DNA of 64,000 bases from Glaciihabitans sp. (GTDB taxonomy: Bacteria; Actinomycetota; Actinomycetes; Actinomycetales; Microbacteriaceae). The position numbers were made by a program, and so were the translations under genes. Positions 62,594 through 64,000 of the stretch are shown in pieces. Every line of letters starts with the position of its first letter. Within the stretch, counting starts at the first letter, position 1. The notes under the pieces are model-generated. The model did not search any database. It had not been told where the DNA came from and saw only the letters and a program-made list of their open reading frames with translations. The stretch covers positions 62,001 through 126,000 of the forward strand of contig JAODBD010000013.1 in assembly GCA_025463785.1 (NCBI GenBank), read 5' to 3'.

Positions 62594-63006
62594 TGGTCCG
62601 AAATGACGGCGGTAGCGTCGATCTCGACAAGCCACTCGGGCCGAGCGAGCGCGGTGACCACGATTCCCGTCGAAACGGGAAATACGCCCTTCAGCCACCT
62701 GCCAACGACTCGGTAAACCGGCTCTCGGTAGCGCGGATCAATGATGTAGATCGTGACCTTAACTATGTCGTCGAGTGAACTGCCCGCTTCGCCGAGGAGG
62801 ATCGAGATGTTCGCCATTGCTCTTTCGGTTTGTGCCTCAACGTCGCCGATCCCGACGGACTCACGAGACTCGAGGTCCTGTCCTATCTGCCCACGCAGGT
62901 AGACGACTCCGTTTGCGACGACCGCCTGGCAGAGGTCGTTGTCGAGGTTTTGTTCTGGATAGGTCTCTTTGGTATTGAAGGGCCGGATGCGGGTGTGAGT
63001 AGTCAT
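62590..63006 (-). CDS. RidA family protein (enamine/imine deaminase type)
   Basis: The 138-residue protein has the RidA fold: QAVVANGVVYLRGQIGQDLE, ETERAMANISILLGEAGSSL with the conserved helical segment, DIVKVTIYIIDPRYREPVYR and STGIVVTALARPEWLVEIDA, where the Arg/Glu pair of the active site is recognisable in part. RidA proteins hydrolyse reactive imines or enamines produced by other enzymes. The ATG overlaps the flavin monooxygenase stop by 4 bp. Confidence 0.9.
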   Translation of the reverse strand: MTTHTRIRPFNTKETYPEQNLDNDLCQAVVANGVVYLRGQIGQDLESRESVGIGDVEAQTERAMANISILLGEAGSSLDDIVKVTIYIIDPRYREPVYRVVGRWLKGVFPVSTGIVVTALARPEWLVEIDATAVISDQ

Positions 63007-64000
63007 CGGGTTGCTCCAATCACAATTGCGGTCTCCCTGGCGGTTCCCGCCGATTCGTCGCGGATCGTGTTCGTCGGGTATAAGTCCGGGATGTAGTCCA
63101 GGTAGCCACGTTGGATCTGAATTTGATCGGCGAGGTACTGTGCATCGTGCCAGACACCCCAGATAAAACTCGATCCGCGACGAGACTGCCACGGTAGCCC
63201 GAGGAAGTAGATTCCGGGTTCTCCCGATACCCCGCGCTGGTGGACAGGGCGCCCTCGCTCGTCGAAAGTGTCGACTTCCAGCCAGCTGTAGTCCTGGGCA
63301 AAACCGGTGGCCCACACTATCGACGTGACCCCGGACTCAGCGAGGTCGAGCTCGCGAATTGGGTTGATCATGTCTTCGGCGTCACTGTGCAGAATGTGAG
63401 CCTCAGGTTCCGTGGGTAGGTCCAAACCGTTGCGGCTCACGTATTCGTCGGCGGCTTTGAGAAGTGAGAGGTAGTTCTCATCACCGTGCCGGATGTTGTC
63501 GACAAGGTCGTCCGCGAAAGTCACTAATCCGTCGCCGTACCGGGCGGTCAAGCCGGCCAAACGGATGCCGTTCTCTGCGAGGACCCGAAAGTCGACAGTG
63601 TTTCCGCCATTCGCACCACTCACCGCGATAGTTACGTGCTCTGCTCCTGCGGGCGGAGCGGACATTTCCCAAAGGCCGAGGACCCCCAGCCACCAGCAAA
63701 AGTCTCGCTGTCGGTAGCGACGCGGCGGTCGCTCGTGCGGCCCAACCGACAGGTACACCTGTCGACCAGCCTTCTGGAGCTCATCAGCGATTTGAACGCC
63801 TGACGAGCCTGCTCCGACAACAAGGACATTGCCTGCTGGCAACTGCTCCGGATTGAAGTACGAGCTCGAGTGAATCTGGTGAAGCCCTGATCCGGCCGGG
63901 ACAACGGGAGGGATCACAGGACGCTGGAATGGACCGGTTGCCGCAACGACATAACGTGCGTCGTAGGCCCCGTCGGTGGTCTCGACACGGAACCCTGGCC
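63003..64000 (-). CDS. Flavin-containing monooxygenase (CzcO-like), 5' end outside window
   Basis: The open frame continues without a start to the window edge. It contains AATGPFQRPVIPPVVPAGSG, HSSSYFNPEQLPAGNVLVVG and the NAD(P)H-binding GAGSSGVQIADEL, then VTSIVWATGFAQDY near the end, as in group-B flavin monooxygenases. Residues before the visible part, including the first FAD motif, must lie to the right. It is probably the first or second gene of an operon with RidA, DUF1028, M20 amidohydrolase and aspA, and may start breakdown of an organic nitrogen compound. Confidence 0.88.
   Translation of the reverse strand, partial: PGFRVETTDGAYDARYVVAATGPFQRPVIPPVVPAGSGLHQIHSSSYFNPEQLPAGNVLVVGAGSSGVQIADELQKAGRQVYLSVGPHERPPRRYRQRDFCWWLGVLGLWEMSAPPAGAEHVTIAVSGANGGNTVDFRVLAENGIRLAGLTARYGDGLVTFADDLVDNIRHGDENYLSLLKAADEYVSRNGLDLPTEPEAHILHSDAEDMINPIRELDLAESGVTSIVWATGFAQDYSWLEVDTFDERGRPVHQRGVSGEPGIYFLGLPWQSRRGSSFIWGVWHDAQYLADQIQIQRGYLDYIPDLYPTNTIRDESAGTARETAIVIGATR

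Overview
The window is high-GC chromosomal DNA from an actinobacterium. The scattered purine genes (purC, purD, purF, purM), the DUF3073 protein directly beyond purM, short 4-bp gene overlaps and many genes that start at or next to the predicted transcription start all fit this; the gene set looks most like Microbacteriaceae, which is an inference from gene content only. I see no rRNA, no intact tRNA, no CRISPR array and no intact insertion sequence.

Layout. 0-8.4 kb: purine synthesis (purD-purC, purF, purM) mixed with a sterol-carrier-like protein, a lipoprotein, and a methyltransferase/membrane-protein pair lying between the diverging purF and purM. 8.5-16.3 kb: a flavin oxidoreductase, then a sugar uptake operon (binding protein, two permeases, a glycogen-debranching-type glucosidase) divergent from its LacI-type regulator, with two palindromic operators between them. 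16.3-23.8 kb: two FluC fluoride channels behind an amino-acid permease, a PadR regulator with a DUF4097 protein, a TipA-like MerR regulator, and a MocR regulator divergent from a YczE-type membrane protein. 23.9-34.8 kb: an RND efflux pump, an esterase lipoprotein, a DEAD-box RNA helicase with a long repetitive disordered N-terminus and a structured leader, MarR/MFS drug export, and an EamA exporter. 35-45.6 kb: acyl-CoA dehydrogenase, a Phd/VapC-type toxin-antitoxin pair, RecQ, thioredoxin, a nitrilase with an NCS1 permease, and an ArsR-controlled divergent unit.

45.7-53.7 kb holds the most interesting accessory locus. Seven minus-strand genes, each overlapping the next by exactly 4 bp, encode a zinc-less dehydrogenase, a degenerate 6-pyruvoyl-tetrahydropterin-synthase-fold protein, a glycosyltransferase, a methyltransferase, a flippase-like membrane protein, a RibD-type reductase and an LtaS-like membrane phosphotransferase. 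A CDP-alcohol phosphatidyltransferase diverges from them. I infer a pathway that makes a pterin- or pyrimidine-related molecule and places it on, or builds it into, a membrane glycolipid or envelope polymer. I know of no characterised pathway with this composition.

53.7-64 kb: a SPFH-domain protein, an LCP-family wall-polymer ligase, and an epoxide-hydrolase-like enzyme divergent from its MarR regulator across a perfect 20-bp-arm palindrome. Then comes a 770-bp stretch with a tRNA-3'-end-like sequence and a frameshifted ParB-type pseudogene, followed by a tightly coupled catabolic operon (flavin monooxygenase, RidA, DUF1028, M20 amidohydrolase, aspartate ammonia-lyase) that runs off the right edge. 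The debris suggests an old integration boundary at about 58.9-59.4 kb.
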